The notes under the pieces are model-generated. The model was not told the DNA's origin and did no database searches. It saw only the letters and a list, made by a program, of their open reading frames with translations. Positions 32,668-40,610 of a DNA stretch of 44,082 nucleotides are shown one piece after another. Position numbers and translations under genes: made by a program. This stretch comes from Myxococcota bacterium (GTDB lineage Bacteria > Myxococcota_A > UBA796 > UBA2385), in contig JAKLKF010000033.1 in the NCBI GenBank assembly GCA_023150805.1, positions 1 to 44,082 on the forward strand, written 5' to 3'. Every line of letters begins with the position of its first letter. The first letter of the stretch is position 1.

Positions 32668-34830
32668 TCAGCCCTGGGCGCGCACCCGGTCGACCGTGAT
32701 GACGCCCTTGATGCGCTCCAGCTCCCGCATGAGCTTGTGGAGCTGCTGCACGTCGGTGACGGCCACCTCCAGCGACAGCAGGGCCTTGTCGTCACCCAGG
32801 CTGCGCGCCTCCATCCGGGTCACGTTGATGCCCCCCACCTTGCAGGCGGCGCCGACGTCCGCCAGCATCCCGGGCTTGTCGGCGCAGACCACGCTGATCT
32901 CGCCGGTGTGGCTGGCCTGGCCGCCGCCGCCGTGCCAGTCCACCGCGATGCGCCGCTCGGGCTCCATGTTCAAGAGCTGCGGGCAGGAGCGGGCGTGCAC
33001 CGTGATGCCGCGCCCGCGGGTGATGAAGCCGACCACCGGCTCACCGGGCAGCGGGTTGCAGCAGCGGGCGTAGGTGACCATCACGTCGGTCTCGCCGTCG
33101 ATGATCACCGGGCTCTGGCGGGGCTTGCGCAGGCGGCGGATGAACTGCCCGAGCACCCCCTCGTTCTGCTCCTTCTTCTCGGCCTGCTCGACCGCCTCGG
33201 GGATCATGTCGCGCACGACCCGCATCGGCGTGAGCTGGCCCTGGCCGATGGCCAGGTACAGGTGCTCGCTCTTCTTGAAGCCGTGCTTCTTGGCCGCCTC
33301 GCCCAGGGTGCCGGCCTTGGCCTGCTTGGCCAGGGTCGTGTCGTAGCGCAGCAGCTCCTTCTCCAGCATCTTCTGGCCCAGCTCGCGGCCCTGCTCGCGC
33401 TCGACCTCGCGCAGGTGCCGACGGATCTTCGACTGCGCCCGGCCGGTCTTCGCCCACTCCAGCCACTCGCGCTTGGGGTGCTGGTCCTCGGCGGTGAGGA
33501 TCTCGACCGTGTCGCCGACGCGCAGCTCGGTGCGCAGCGGCACCATGCGGCCGTTGATCTTCGCGCCGGTGCAGCGGTCGCCCACCTGCGAGTGGATGCC
33601 GTAGGCGAAGTCCAGCACCGTGGCGCCCTGCGGGAAGAAGCGCACGTCGCCGGCCGGCGTGAAGGCGTAGACCTCGTTCTGGTAGAGGTCGACCTTGACC
33701 GTGGCCAGGAACTCGTCGGCGTCCTCGATCTCGGCGGCGGCCTCGAACAGCTCGCGCAGGCGGGCGATCTTGCCGATGTCCTCGGGCGAGAGCGCGAGGT
33801 GGCCCTCCTTGTAGCGCCAGTGGGCGGCGATGCCCTGCTCGGCGATGCGGTGCATCTCCTCGGTGCGGATCTGGATCTCGATCTCGTGACCCTCGGGGCC
33901 CAGCACGACCGTGTGCAGCGACTGGTAGCCGTTGCTCTTGGGCTGGGAGATGTAGTCCTTCAGCCGCTCCGGGCGGTGGCGCCAGCGCTGGTGGATGTAG
34001 CCCAGGGCCGTCCAGCAGCTGCCCATGTCCGGCACGATGATCCGGAAGGCCAGCAGGTCGTGGACCTCCTCGAACTCCAGGTGCTGGGCCTGCATCTTGT
34101 TGTAGACGCTGTGCAGGTGCTTGCAGCGCCCGGTGACCTGGCAGGCCAGCCCGAAGGACCCCATGTGGTCCTGCAGCACCTGGCGCGTGCGCTCGATGTA
34201 GGCGTCGCGGGCCGGCGCGCCCGCCTCGTAGCGGGCCAGCAGGTCGGCGTGGATCTCGGGGTGCAGGAAACGGAAGCAGTGGTCTTCCAGCTCGGACTTC
34301 AGCCGCGCCAGCCCCAGGCGGTTGGCGATGGGCGCGAAGATCTCCAGCGTCTCCTCGCTGATCGCGGCCGCCCGCTCGGCCTTCATGTGCTCCATGGTGC
34401 GCATGTTGTGCAGGCGATCGGCCAGCTTGACCAGGATCACCCGCACGTCCTTGGACATGGCGAGCACCATCTTGCGGAAGTTCTCGGCCTGCGCCTCCTC
34501 CTTGGAGCGGAACTTCAGCTTGCCGATCTTGGTCACGCCCTCGACCATGTCGGCGACCTCGCGCCCGAACAGCCCCTGCAGGTCGGCGTGGCTGACCAGG
34601 CAGTCCTCCATCGTGTCGTGCAGCAGGCCGGTCGCGATGGTGTCCACGTCCATGTGCCACTCGGCCAGGATGCCGGCGACGGCGATGGGGTGGACCAGGT
34701 AGGGCTCGCCGCTGTGGCGCATCTGGCCGGCGTGCGCCTTGCCGGCGTACACGTAGGCCCGCATGATGACGTCGAGGTCGGCGCCCGGCGCGTAGCTGCT
34801 GACGGTGTCGAGGATGTCGTTGAGGCGCAT
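32668..34830 (-). CDS. Bifunctional (p)ppGpp synthetase/hydrolase, RelA/SpoT family
   Basis: Protein of 720 residues with the long RSH layout. The HD hydrolase domain (about 20-175) has GEPYLVHPIAVA, HDTMED (71-76) and VKLADRLHNMRT. The synthetase domain (about 225-345) has the stretch from VHDLLAFRIIV to KSNGYQSLHT and EIEIQIRTEEMHRIAEQG. A TGS domain follows (about 385-450, VYAFTPAGDVRFFPQGATVLDFAYGIHS), then helical and Cys-containing (TYARCCNPLPGE) regions and a C-terminal ACT domain (about 640-718). Both active sites look complete, so it probably makes and degrades the alarmone, controlling the stringent response. It is the last gene of the yicC-gmk strand. Upstream on the minus strand TACTGT (34875-34880) might give a private promoter. 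No Shine-Dalgarno is clear. Confidence 0.95.
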   Translation of the reverse strand: MRLNDILDTVSSYAPGADLDVIMRAYVYAGKAHAGQMRHSGEPYLVHPIAVAGILAEWHMDVDTIATGLLHDTMEDCLVSHADLQGLFGREVADMVEGVTKIGKLKFRSKEEAQAENFRKMVLAMSKDVRVILVKLADRLHNMRTMEHMKAERAAAISEETLEIFAPIANRLGLARLKSELEDHCFRFLHPEIHADLLARYEAGAPARDAYIERTRQVLQDHMGSFGLACQVTGRCKHLHSVYNKMQAQHLEFEEVHDLLAFRIIVPDMGSCWTALGYIHQRWRHRPERLKDYISQPKSNGYQSLHTVVLGPEGHEIEIQIRTEEMHRIAEQGIAAHWRYKEGHLALSPEDIGKIARLRELFEAAAEIEDADEFLATVKVDLYQNEVYAFTPAGDVRFFPQGATVLDFAYGIHSQVGDRCTGAKINGRMVPLRTELRVGDTVEILTAEDQHPKREWLEWAKTGRAQSKIRRHLREVEREQGRELGQKMLEKELLRYDTTLAKQAKAGTLGEAAKKHGFKKSEHLYLAIGQGQLTPMRVVRDMIPEAVEQAEKKEQNEGVLGQFIRRLRKPRQSPVIIDGETDVMVTYARCCNPLPGEPVVGFITRGRGITVHARSCPQLLNMEPERRIAVDWHGGGGQASHTGEISVVCADKPGMLADVGAACKVGGINVTRMEARSLGDDKALLSLEVAVTDVQQLHKLMRELERIKGVITVDRVRAQG

Positions 34831-34935
34831 GCTGGAGCACGGGCCGCGGCGGAGGAGGGGCGCGGCCGTTCCCTACAGTATGCACCGCGGGTCGCCGCAG
34901 CGGCAGTCCTGCGACATCGCGGGTACCGAGGAGGT

Positions 34936-35568
34936 TCAGCCGGCGAAGCGCGCGACCAGCGAGGCGTGGCGGCTGCGGCGGCACAGCTCGGCCACCAGGA
35001 TGGCCTGGAGCTGGTCGTGCGCGCTCTCCAGGTCGTCGTTGACCACGACGTAGTCGGCCTCGGCCGCGCCCTGGAGCTGCTGGCGCGTCTCGGCCATGCG
35101 CCGCTGGATCGTCGCCTCGTCGTCGGTGGAGCGGCTGCGCAGCCGCGCCTCGATGGTCTGCAGGTCCGGTGGGAGCAGGAAGATCGAGACGGCCTCGGGC
35201 AGCGCGGCGCGCACCTGGCGGGCGCCCTGGACGTCGATGTCCAGCAGGATGCTGTCTCCCCGCTCGATCGCGTCGGTCACCGGCTGGCGCGGCGTGCCGT
35301 AGCGGTTGCCGTAGACCTGGGCCCACTCCAGCAGGGCGCCGCGGTCGACCATGCCCTGGAAGGTGACCGCGTCCACGAAGTGGTAGTCGCGCCCCTCCTG
35401 CTCTCCGGCGCGCGGCGCGCGGGTGGTGGCGCTGACCGAGAAGCCCAGGCCGGGCATGCGCCGGAGCGCCTCGCGGACCAGGGTGGTCTTGCCGGTGCCG
35501 CTGGCGCCGCTGACGACGAAGAGGGCACCGCGATCGGGGCGCGGCCAGGCGCGCAGGACGAGGCTCAT
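34936..35568 (-). CDS. gmk: Guanylate kinase
   Basis: Protein of 210 residues. The P-loop is GASGTGKTT (21-29), followed by FSVSATTRAPRAGEQEGRDYHFVD for GMP binding, LLEWAQVYGNRYGTP, SILLDIDVQGARQVR and IFLLPPDL. It phosphorylates GMP to GDP with ATP. ATG 35568 has GGAG upstream. The gene lies between the TIGR02757-like gene (46 bases upstream) and the RelA/SpoT gene (105 bases downstream). The commonly linked rpoZ is absent from that gap. Confidence 0.97.
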   Translation of the reverse strand: MSLVLRAWPRPDRGALFVVSGASGTGKTTLVREALRRMPGLGFSVSATTRAPRAGEQEGRDYHFVDAVTFQGMVDRGALLEWAQVYGNRYGTPRQPVTDAIERGDSILLDIDVQGARQVRAALPEAVSIFLLPPDLQTIEARLRSRSTDDEATIQRRMAETRQQLQGAAEADYVVVNDDLESAHDQLQAILVAELCRRSRHASLVARFAG

Positions 35569-35614
35569 GACGGCTCCGGATCGGGGCAGGTGGTGGGCGG
35601 CGGGGGGCGGGCGC

Positions 35615-36631
35615 CTAACCGGTCGGCGCGCGCCGGCGTGGGGCGGACGCGCGCAGGGTCGGGGCGCCCACGCGGCAGGCGGGCCCCAGCGGGCAGGCCT
35701 GGCAGATCTCGCGCGGCGGGGGCACGGCCGGGTCCGCGGTCGCCCGGACCGTGCAGCGGCCGCTGATGCCCAGGTGCGCCAGCGCGAAGTCGAAGCGCAG
35801 CGGGTCGGCGGGGTCCAGCCGCGCCAGCCCGGCGGTGATCTCCTGGGCCGTGCGCCAGCTCCCGTCCCGCCGATCCGTCAGCCCCAGGAACCAGGACAGG
35901 CGCGCGACGTGGGTGTCCAGCGGCACCACCAGCTTCGCCGGCGGCAGCGCCCACAGGCCCAGGTCCAGGCCGTCGACCCGGCGCGGGTCGCCCGGCCGCC
36001 GCACCAGCCAGCGCAGCGCCATGCACCAGCGCTTGCAGGCCGAGCCGTCGGCCGGCCGGGGCAGGAAGTAGCGCAGCCCGGCCGGCAGCTCCGAGAACCG
36101 GGTCGCCCGGCCGCGGCCCTGGCGGTGGGACTCGGCCAGGGCGAGGGCGCGCAGGGTGGTCACGAGGTGGTCCAGCGCCGGGCCCACGTCGGCGTGCTCG
36201 GGCCGGTGGCCAGCCTCGACCAGCGCCCCCAGCCGCCCGTGCTGGCGGAGCGCCGCGCCCAGCGCGCCACACCAGGTCGCGATGTCCGCCCCCTCCATGA
36301 AGCGGTACCGCAGCCCCTCGACCACGCGGGCGTCGTCCCGGTCGAAGGCGTGCAGCCAGGCCGCCGGGCCGCCCCGCTCCGCCGCCCGGCCCATCAGGGT
36401 CCGGAGCACCGGCCAGAAGGCGGCGACCCGCCCATAGGACAGGCCGCTGCACAGCACCGCGGCGGCCTCCTGGTCGGCGGGGTCGGCCCAGGCGCGCGCG
36501 AAGGCCAGCGGGTCCTGGCCCAGCCGCTCGGCCGGGTCGAGCTGCGCCCCCAGCTCCTCCATCGCCGTCCGGACCCGCCGCAGGCGCGCGGGGGAGCCCG
36601 AGAGGGGCGCCGGGGGAGGCAGGGCGGGCAC
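35615..36631 (-). CDS. TIGR02757/DUF2400 protein with endonuclease III-like features
   Basis: Protein of 338 residues. It follows the DUF2400 pattern: LCSGLSYGRVAAFWPVL, YRFMEGADI, YFLPRPADGSACKRWCMALRWLVR, PAKLVVPLDTHVARLSWFLGLT and FDFALAHLGISGRC. PLDTHVARLSWFLGL (Asp239) resembles the VDTHV…RLG segment of HhH-GPD DNA glycosylases. The C-terminus has C293-x16-C310-x2-C313-x5-C319, close to the [4Fe-4S] loop of endonuclease III (C-x6-C-x2-C-x5-C). A nucleic-acid role is plausible but unproven. GTG 36631 has GAGGAGG five bases upstream and starts ten bases after yicC. It sits between yicC and gmk. Confidence 0.85.
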   Translation of the reverse strand: MPALPPPAPLSGSPARLRRVRTAMEELGAQLDPAERLGQDPLAFARAWADPADQEAAAVLCSGLSYGRVAAFWPVLRTLMGRAAERGGPAAWLHAFDRDDARVVEGLRYRFMEGADIATWCGALGAALRQHGRLGALVEAGHRPEHADVGPALDHLVTTLRALALAESHRQGRGRATRFSELPAGLRYFLPRPADGSACKRWCMALRWLVRRPGDPRRVDGLDLGLWALPPAKLVVPLDTHVARLSWFLGLTDRRDGSWRTAQEITAGLARLDPADPLRFDFALAHLGISGRCTVRATADPAVPPPREICQACPLGPACRVGAPTLRASAPRRRAPTG

Positions 36632-36641
36632 GTCGCCTCCT

Positions 36642-37514
36642 CTACTCGACGTTGGCGGCCTGCTCGCGCATGCGCTCGGCGACGCTCTTCATCTCCACCA
36701 CGCGCGCCGAGACCGGGTGCTCGGCCGACTTGCTGCCGATGGTGTTGATCTCCCGGTGCAGCTCCTGGAGCAGGAAGTCGAGCTTGCGGCCGACCGGCTC
36801 GGCGGCCGCCAGGGCCTCGGCGAACTGGGCGACGTGGCTCTCCAGCCGCGCCAGCTCCTCGCTGATGTCGGCCTTGTCGGCCAGCACGGCCGCCTCCTGG
36901 GCCAGGCGCGCCGGGTCCACCCGGTCGGCCAGCAGCCGCTGCAGGCGGCCCTCCAGGCGGCTCTTGAGGCGCTCGGCCACCCCGTCGGCGACCGCGGCGA
37001 CCTCGGCCCGCAGGCGCAGCAGGGCGTCGAGGTGGCGGCCCAGGTCCTCCTGCAGCGCGCGGCCCTCGCTGGCCCGCATCTGCTGCAGCTCGCCCAGGGC
37101 GGCCTCGAGGGCGGCCGAGACGACGTCCCACTCGCCGAGCGCGTCCGCCTCGCGATCGGTGACGGTCAGCACGCCGGGCTGGGCCAGGACGAGGGAGAGG
37201 GTCACCTCCTCGGCCGGGCGCTGCAGGCGCTGGGCGACCGCCACCATCGCCTTGCGGTAGGACTCGGCCAGGGCCGGGTCGGGCTGCACCTGCTGGCTGC
37301 CCTCCAGGGCGGTGCGCCGGACGAAGACCTCCACCCGGCCGCGCACCAGGTCGCGCTTGAGCCGCTCCACGATGCGCGGCTCCAGCAGCATGTACTCCCG
37401 CGGGACCCGGAGCTGGACGTCCAGGAAGCGGTTGTTGACGCTCTTCATCTCGACGACCACCGCGATCTCGCGGTTGGTCGCCTCGCCACGCCCGTAGCCG
37501 GTCATCGAGTTCAT
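36642..37514 (-). CDS. yicC: YicC-family endoribonuclease
   Basis: Protein of 290 residues, standard for the family. It opens with MNSMTGYGRGEA and VEMKSVNNRFLDVQLRVP and closes with DFLLQELHREINTIGSKSAE and VVEMKSVAERMREQAANVE, the last being the family's DUF1732 end. YicC proteins are reported as ring-shaped endoribonucleases acting in RNA turnover. In many bacteria yicC lies just before gmk, as here with one gene between. No Shine-Dalgarno is seen; a TTAG box lies nine bases before the ATG. Confidence 0.95.
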   Translation of the reverse strand: MNSMTGYGRGEATNREIAVVVEMKSVNNRFLDVQLRVPREYMLLEPRIVERLKRDLVRGRVEVFVRRTALEGSQQVQPDPALAESYRKAMVAVAQRLQRPAEEVTLSLVLAQPGVLTVTDREADALGEWDVVSAALEAALGELQQMRASEGRALQEDLGRHLDALLRLRAEVAAVADGVAERLKSRLEGRLQRLLADRVDPARLAQEAAVLADKADISEELARLESHVAQFAEALAAAEPVGRKLDFLLQELHREINTIGSKSAEHPVSARVVEMKSVAERMREQAANVE

Positions 37515-37523
37515 GGCCCCGGC

Positions 37524-37527
37524 CTAA
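37524..37527 (-). promoter_or_regulatory. TTAG box nine bases before ATG of yicC
   Basis: On the minus strand CGTTAG is followed by nine GC-only bases and ATG 37514. It is a candidate -10 for a leaderless yicC-gmk-rsh operon message and belongs to the set of five such sites. Confidence 0.38.
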
Positions 37528-37560
37528 CGCGGGCCCCGCCGGGCGAGCCCGGCCCGGCGC

Positions 37561-38484
37561 TCAGCAGTCGTAGGTGCCGTTGCCGCCGCAGTCCAGCTCG
37601 CAGGAGTCGGGCGTGATGGTGATGTCGCAGTCCCAGGTGTCGCCCTCGACGTCGAAGCTGCAGGCGCCGTCGCCGTAGCCCTCGTAGGACAGCTCGTAGT
37701 CGCAGGAGCTGTACTGGTCGTCGGTGCCGGCGTAGGTGCCCAGCGACTGGATGCGGCGGCTGCCGTCCAGGCGGTAGTCGATGGTGTAGGTCGCGTCGAC
37801 CTCGTCGCCCAGCACGGTCTGCGAGCCGGTCCCGGTGCCGTCGTCCTGCATGACGGTCTGCCCCCAGGCGGCGCCCGAGCTGGTCTCGAAGCTGGTCGTC
37901 GTCACCAGGTCCGACGTCCACACCCGGCTGTAGGTCCAGTCCTCGCCGTCCTCGCTGAACTGGGAGAGCGCCTCGACCCGGTCGTCGGAGACGATCTCGA
38001 GCTGCCACTCGAAGGGATCCTCCGTCGGCGTGGCGTCCAGGTCGTCCCCGGCCTCGATCGCCCAGCTCTTCGACGTCTCCGAGCAGCCCGAGCGCTCGAC
38101 GCGCACCCGGGTGTGGCTCTCCTCGCCCAGCACGTCGACGAAGACGCTGCGGTAGAGCAGGTCCAGGTCGCCGTCGTCGAAGACGGTCCCGTAGCCCTCG
38201 GCCCGCCCCTCGACCCCGTAGTAGCCGTCGAGGTAGCGGCTGGTGAACTCCAGGTCGCCGTCCTCGAAGTCGTAGGAGCCCTCCCGCCCGGTGACCAGCG
38301 CCCCGGGCGGGTCGTAGTCGAAGTCGCCCTCCTCGTCGGCCTCCAGCACCGCCTGGACCGGGTCGCTGTACCAGTCCCAGGGCTCGTGCTCGCAGGCCCA
38401 GTCTCCGAAGTAGTCCTCCCCGCCGCCGGACTTGCCGGGGTTGCAGGCCAGCAGGGGAGCCAGGAGCAGGGCGGCGGGGAGCAT
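37561..38484 (-). CDS. Predicted lipoprotein, Asp/Tyr-rich, unknown function
   Basis: Protein of 307 residues from ATG 38484. The signal (MLPAALLLAPLLAC, Cys14) has no positive residue, like two other lipoproteins here. The mature part is rich in Asp, Glu, Tyr, Ser and Thr with beta-strand alternation, and ends in a Cys-dense region (SSCDYEL…DTWDCDITITPDSCELDCGG) able to form disulfides. No domain is recognised. It starts 11 bases after the preceding lipoprotein gene's stop, so the two are probably co-transcribed. Confidence 0.78.
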   Translation of the reverse strand: MLPAALLLAPLLACNPGKSGGGEDYFGDWACEHEPWDWYSDPVQAVLEADEEGDFDYDPPGALVTGREGSYDFEDGDLEFTSRYLDGYYGVEGRAEGYGTVFDDGDLDLLYRSVFVDVLGEESHTRVRVERSGCSETSKSWAIEAGDDLDATPTEDPFEWQLEIVSDDRVEALSQFSEDGEDWTYSRVWTSDLVTTTSFETSSGAAWGQTVMQDDGTGTGSQTVLGDEVDATYTIDYRLDGSRRIQSLGTYAGTDDQYSSCDYELSYEGYGDGACSFDVEGDTWDCDITITPDSCELDCGGNGTYDC

Positions 38485-38495
38485 GGGCTTCGGTC

Positions 38496-39383
38496 CTACA
38501 GGGGCGTGATGGTCCGCGTGGCGTAGTCGATCTCGGCGAACTCGGTGTAGCCGTCCTCGTCGTCGATGTTCTTGGTGGCCGTGTACTGGAGCGACCCGTC
38601 CAGGTAGATGTTCACCGTGACGTTGTTGGTCCCGATGTACACGCTGCCCGGGTAGTCGTGGACCAGCACCGTGTAGGTGCCTTCCTCGGGCGCGTCGATG
38701 TTGATGTTCTCGGGGCCGGTGCCGGGGATGTCGTCCAGGTCGAGCACCGGGTTGTCGCCGCCGCCGGGCTCGCCCCAGTTCAGGCCGCTGCCCACGCAGT
38801 TGGCGTAGTAGCAGTCCCAGGAGGTCTCCAGGTCGCGCGTGCCGTGCCCGGGGGCCAGCAGGTGCAGGTCCATGTCGTCCCCGCTGCGCTGCCAGTACAT
38901 CTCGATCCACAGGTCCTCGGCCGGGATGGCCTCCAGGTCGACCTCGCAGGGGTTGCTGTCCACGCCGGAGTCGTTGGTGACGACGAGCTGGCCCGTGTAG
39001 GTGCCGGCGATCTCGGGCGTGAAGGGCGCGCTGACCGCGCCGCTGCCGTTGATGGTCAGGGTCGAGCCGTCGGGCTGCGAGACCAGGGTCCAGCGGTACT
39101 GGGTGATGGTGCCGCCGTCGGGATCGTAGGAGCCCGAGCCGTCCCAGGTGGCCGCCTCGAAGGGCGGGGTCACGGGGTTGGGCGAGACCGAGCAGACGGC
39201 CACGGGGCGGCCGGGCTCGTCGTCCGGCGGGTCGTCGGTGCCGCCGTCGGTGGGCGGGGTCGTCTCGTCGGGGATGGTGCCGGAGTCCACGCCGGGGTTC
39301 TCGTCGGCGCCCGGGGTGACCTTGTAGTCGGAGGCGCAGGCGCCCAGGCCGAGGGCGGCGAGGGCGAGGAGGTGGATTCGCAT
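38496..39383 (-). CDS. Lipoprotein with PKD and YfaP-like domains
   Basis: Protein of 295 residues. The signal [16 protein letters not shown] (Cys16) is followed by an acidic/Thr/Pro linker ([17 protein letters not shown]). Residues about 60-150 form a PKD-type domain ([16 protein letters not shown]). About 155-290 is a YfaP/DUF2135-like domain ([49 protein letters not shown]). Such proteins are surface or periplasmic and may bind glycans or proteins; no enzymatic motif is seen. ATG 39383 has GGAG upstream. First gene of the two-lipoprotein unit. Confidence 0.85.
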   Translation of the reverse strand: MRIHLLALAALGLGACASDYKVTPGADENPGVDSGTIPDETTPPTDGGTDDPPDDEPGRPVAVCSVSPNPVTPPFEAATWDGSGSYDPDGGTITQYRWTLVSQPDGSTLTINGSGAVSAPFTPEIAGTYTGQLVVTNDSGVDSNPCEVDLEAIPAEDLWIEMYWQRSGDDMDLHLLAPGHGTRDLETSWDCYYANCVGSGLNWGEPGGGDNPVLDLDDIPGTGPENINIDAPEEGTYTVLVHDYPGSVYIGTNNVTVNIYLDGSLQYTATKNIDDEDGYTEFAEIDYATRTITPL

Positions 39384-39472
39384 GGAGGCTCCGAGGGGCG
39401 AGGCGATGGGAGGCGGGGAGGGGTCCGTGCCGGGACCGCGGGCGGAGGATCAATGCCTGAACACGCGCGGCG

Positions 39473-39484
39473 GTTCAAGTGAAC
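39473..39484. promoter_or_regulatory. Perfect 12-bp palindrome GTTCAAGTGAAC, candidate operator
   Basis: It lies in the 144-bp gap between a glycosyltransferase gene's end and the PKD lipoprotein gene, in the only AT-richer stretch there. A further CTGAAC occurs at 39457-39462. The spacing differs from the two LexA-like dyads, so another regulator would be implied. Confidence 0.3.
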
Positions 39485-39527
39485 ACCACGAAACATGGCC
39501 GTCCTGATCGCGATCGTCAACGAGTCG

Positions 39528-40604
39528 TCACCGGCCCCAGGACGCCAGGAGGCCCTCGACCTGGGCCTGGAGGGTGAAGCCGCGCGCCGCCAGCCGTGCG
39601 GGGCCGGCCCGGCCCCGGCGCGCGCGCTCTCCCGGCTGGTCCTGCGCCGCCCGGAGCGCCCGCACCAGGGCCGCCGGATCCTCGGGCGGGATCAGCCAGC
39701 CGACCTCGTCGTCGACCAGCTCGGGCAGGCCGGAGACCGCGGTGCCGATCACCGCCCGCCCCGCGGCCATGCCCTCCATCAGCGACACCGGCACGCCGTC
39801 CATGTCGCCGTCGGGCGCCCGGCGGCAGGGCAGGACCACCAGGTTGGCCCCTGCGACCAGCTGCCGCACGGCCGGCGGCGGCTGCAGGCCGTGGACCTGG
39901 ACCCCCGGCAGGCCCGGGTCGGGCAGGTCGCTCACCAGGTCCAGCCGGGCCTGCGGACGCTCCAGGCCCCGCCAGGCCTCCAGGAGAAGGTCCAGGCCCT
40001 TCTTGGGCACGTTGCGCCCCACCGCCAGCGCCCGCAGGGGGCCCCCGTCGTCGGCGGGCGCCTGCCAACGGGCCGGGTCGGGGCCGCAGCGCACCAGCCG
40101 CGCCGGCACGCCGAGGTCGGCCAGCAGCGCCTGGTGGTGCTCGGCCACCGTGAGCACGGCGTCGGCGGCGCGCAGCACCTCGGTCATGGCCGGCCGCGGG
40201 CGGAACAGGTCGACGGCGTGGACCATGACCGTGTAGGGCAGGCCGGTGTCCAGGGACAGGGCGCGCGCCCACTCCGCGGCGCCCCCCGCGAAGTGCACGT
40301 GCAGCCGATCGACCCCCGCCAGCCGCCGGGACAGCCACGGCAGGCGGGCCGCCTCCCGCTCGCCGCGCACCCCGGCCAGCCAGCGCTGCCCCTCGGTGCG
40401 GGCGTGCAGCCGCCCCGCCAGGGTCCAGGACGGCACCCGCAGGACCGTGGCCGCGGGGGGCTCGGCCTGCAGCTCCCCGTCCGCCCGGTTGCCCAGGGCG
40501 GCGATGCGGACCTCGATCCCGCGGGCCAGCAGCGCGTCCACCTCCCGGTAGACGAAGGTCTCGGTCAGCGTCGGGTAGTACCGCAGCAGGTAGAGGACGC
40601 GCAT
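39528..40604 (-). CDS. Glycosyltransferase, GT4 family (colanic-acid/WcaL-like)
   Basis: Protein of 358 residues with the GT-B fold: VLYLLRYYPTLTETFVYREVDAL at the N-terminus, LHVHFAGGAAEWARAL, an acceptor-side His (VMVHAVDLF), and the C-terminal nucleotide-sugar half with AVGRNVPKKGLDLLLEAW, PDGDMDGVPVSLMEGMAAGRAVIGT and GLPELVDDEVGWLIPPEDP. GT4 enzymes move a sugar from a nucleotide donor with retention; the acceptor is inferred to be LPS or an exopolysaccharide from the two heptosyltransferase-like neighbours. It starts six bases after the previous gene's stop, with a GAGGT just before the ATG. Last gene of the glycan operon. Confidence 0.88.
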   Translation of the reverse strand: MRVLYLLRYYPTLTETFVYREVDALLARGIEVRIAALGNRADGELQAEPPAATVLRVPSWTLAGRLHARTEGQRWLAGVRGEREAARLPWLSRRLAGVDRLHVHFAGGAAEWARALSLDTGLPYTVMVHAVDLFRPRPAMTEVLRAADAVLTVAEHHQALLADLGVPARLVRCGPDPARWQAPADDGGPLRALAVGRNVPKKGLDLLLEAWRGLERPQARLDLVSDLPDPGLPGVQVHGLQPPPAVRQLVAGANLVVLPCRRAPDGDMDGVPVSLMEGMAAGRAVIGTAVSGLPELVDDEVGWLIPPEDPAALVRALRAAQDQPGERARRGRAGPARLAARGFTLQAQVEGLLASWGR

Positions 40605-40610
40605 CGGACC

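Noticed and set aside
34831..34935. rpoZ between gmk and the RelA/SpoT gene
   Set aside because: The 105-bp gap has no coding frame resembling the omega subunit.
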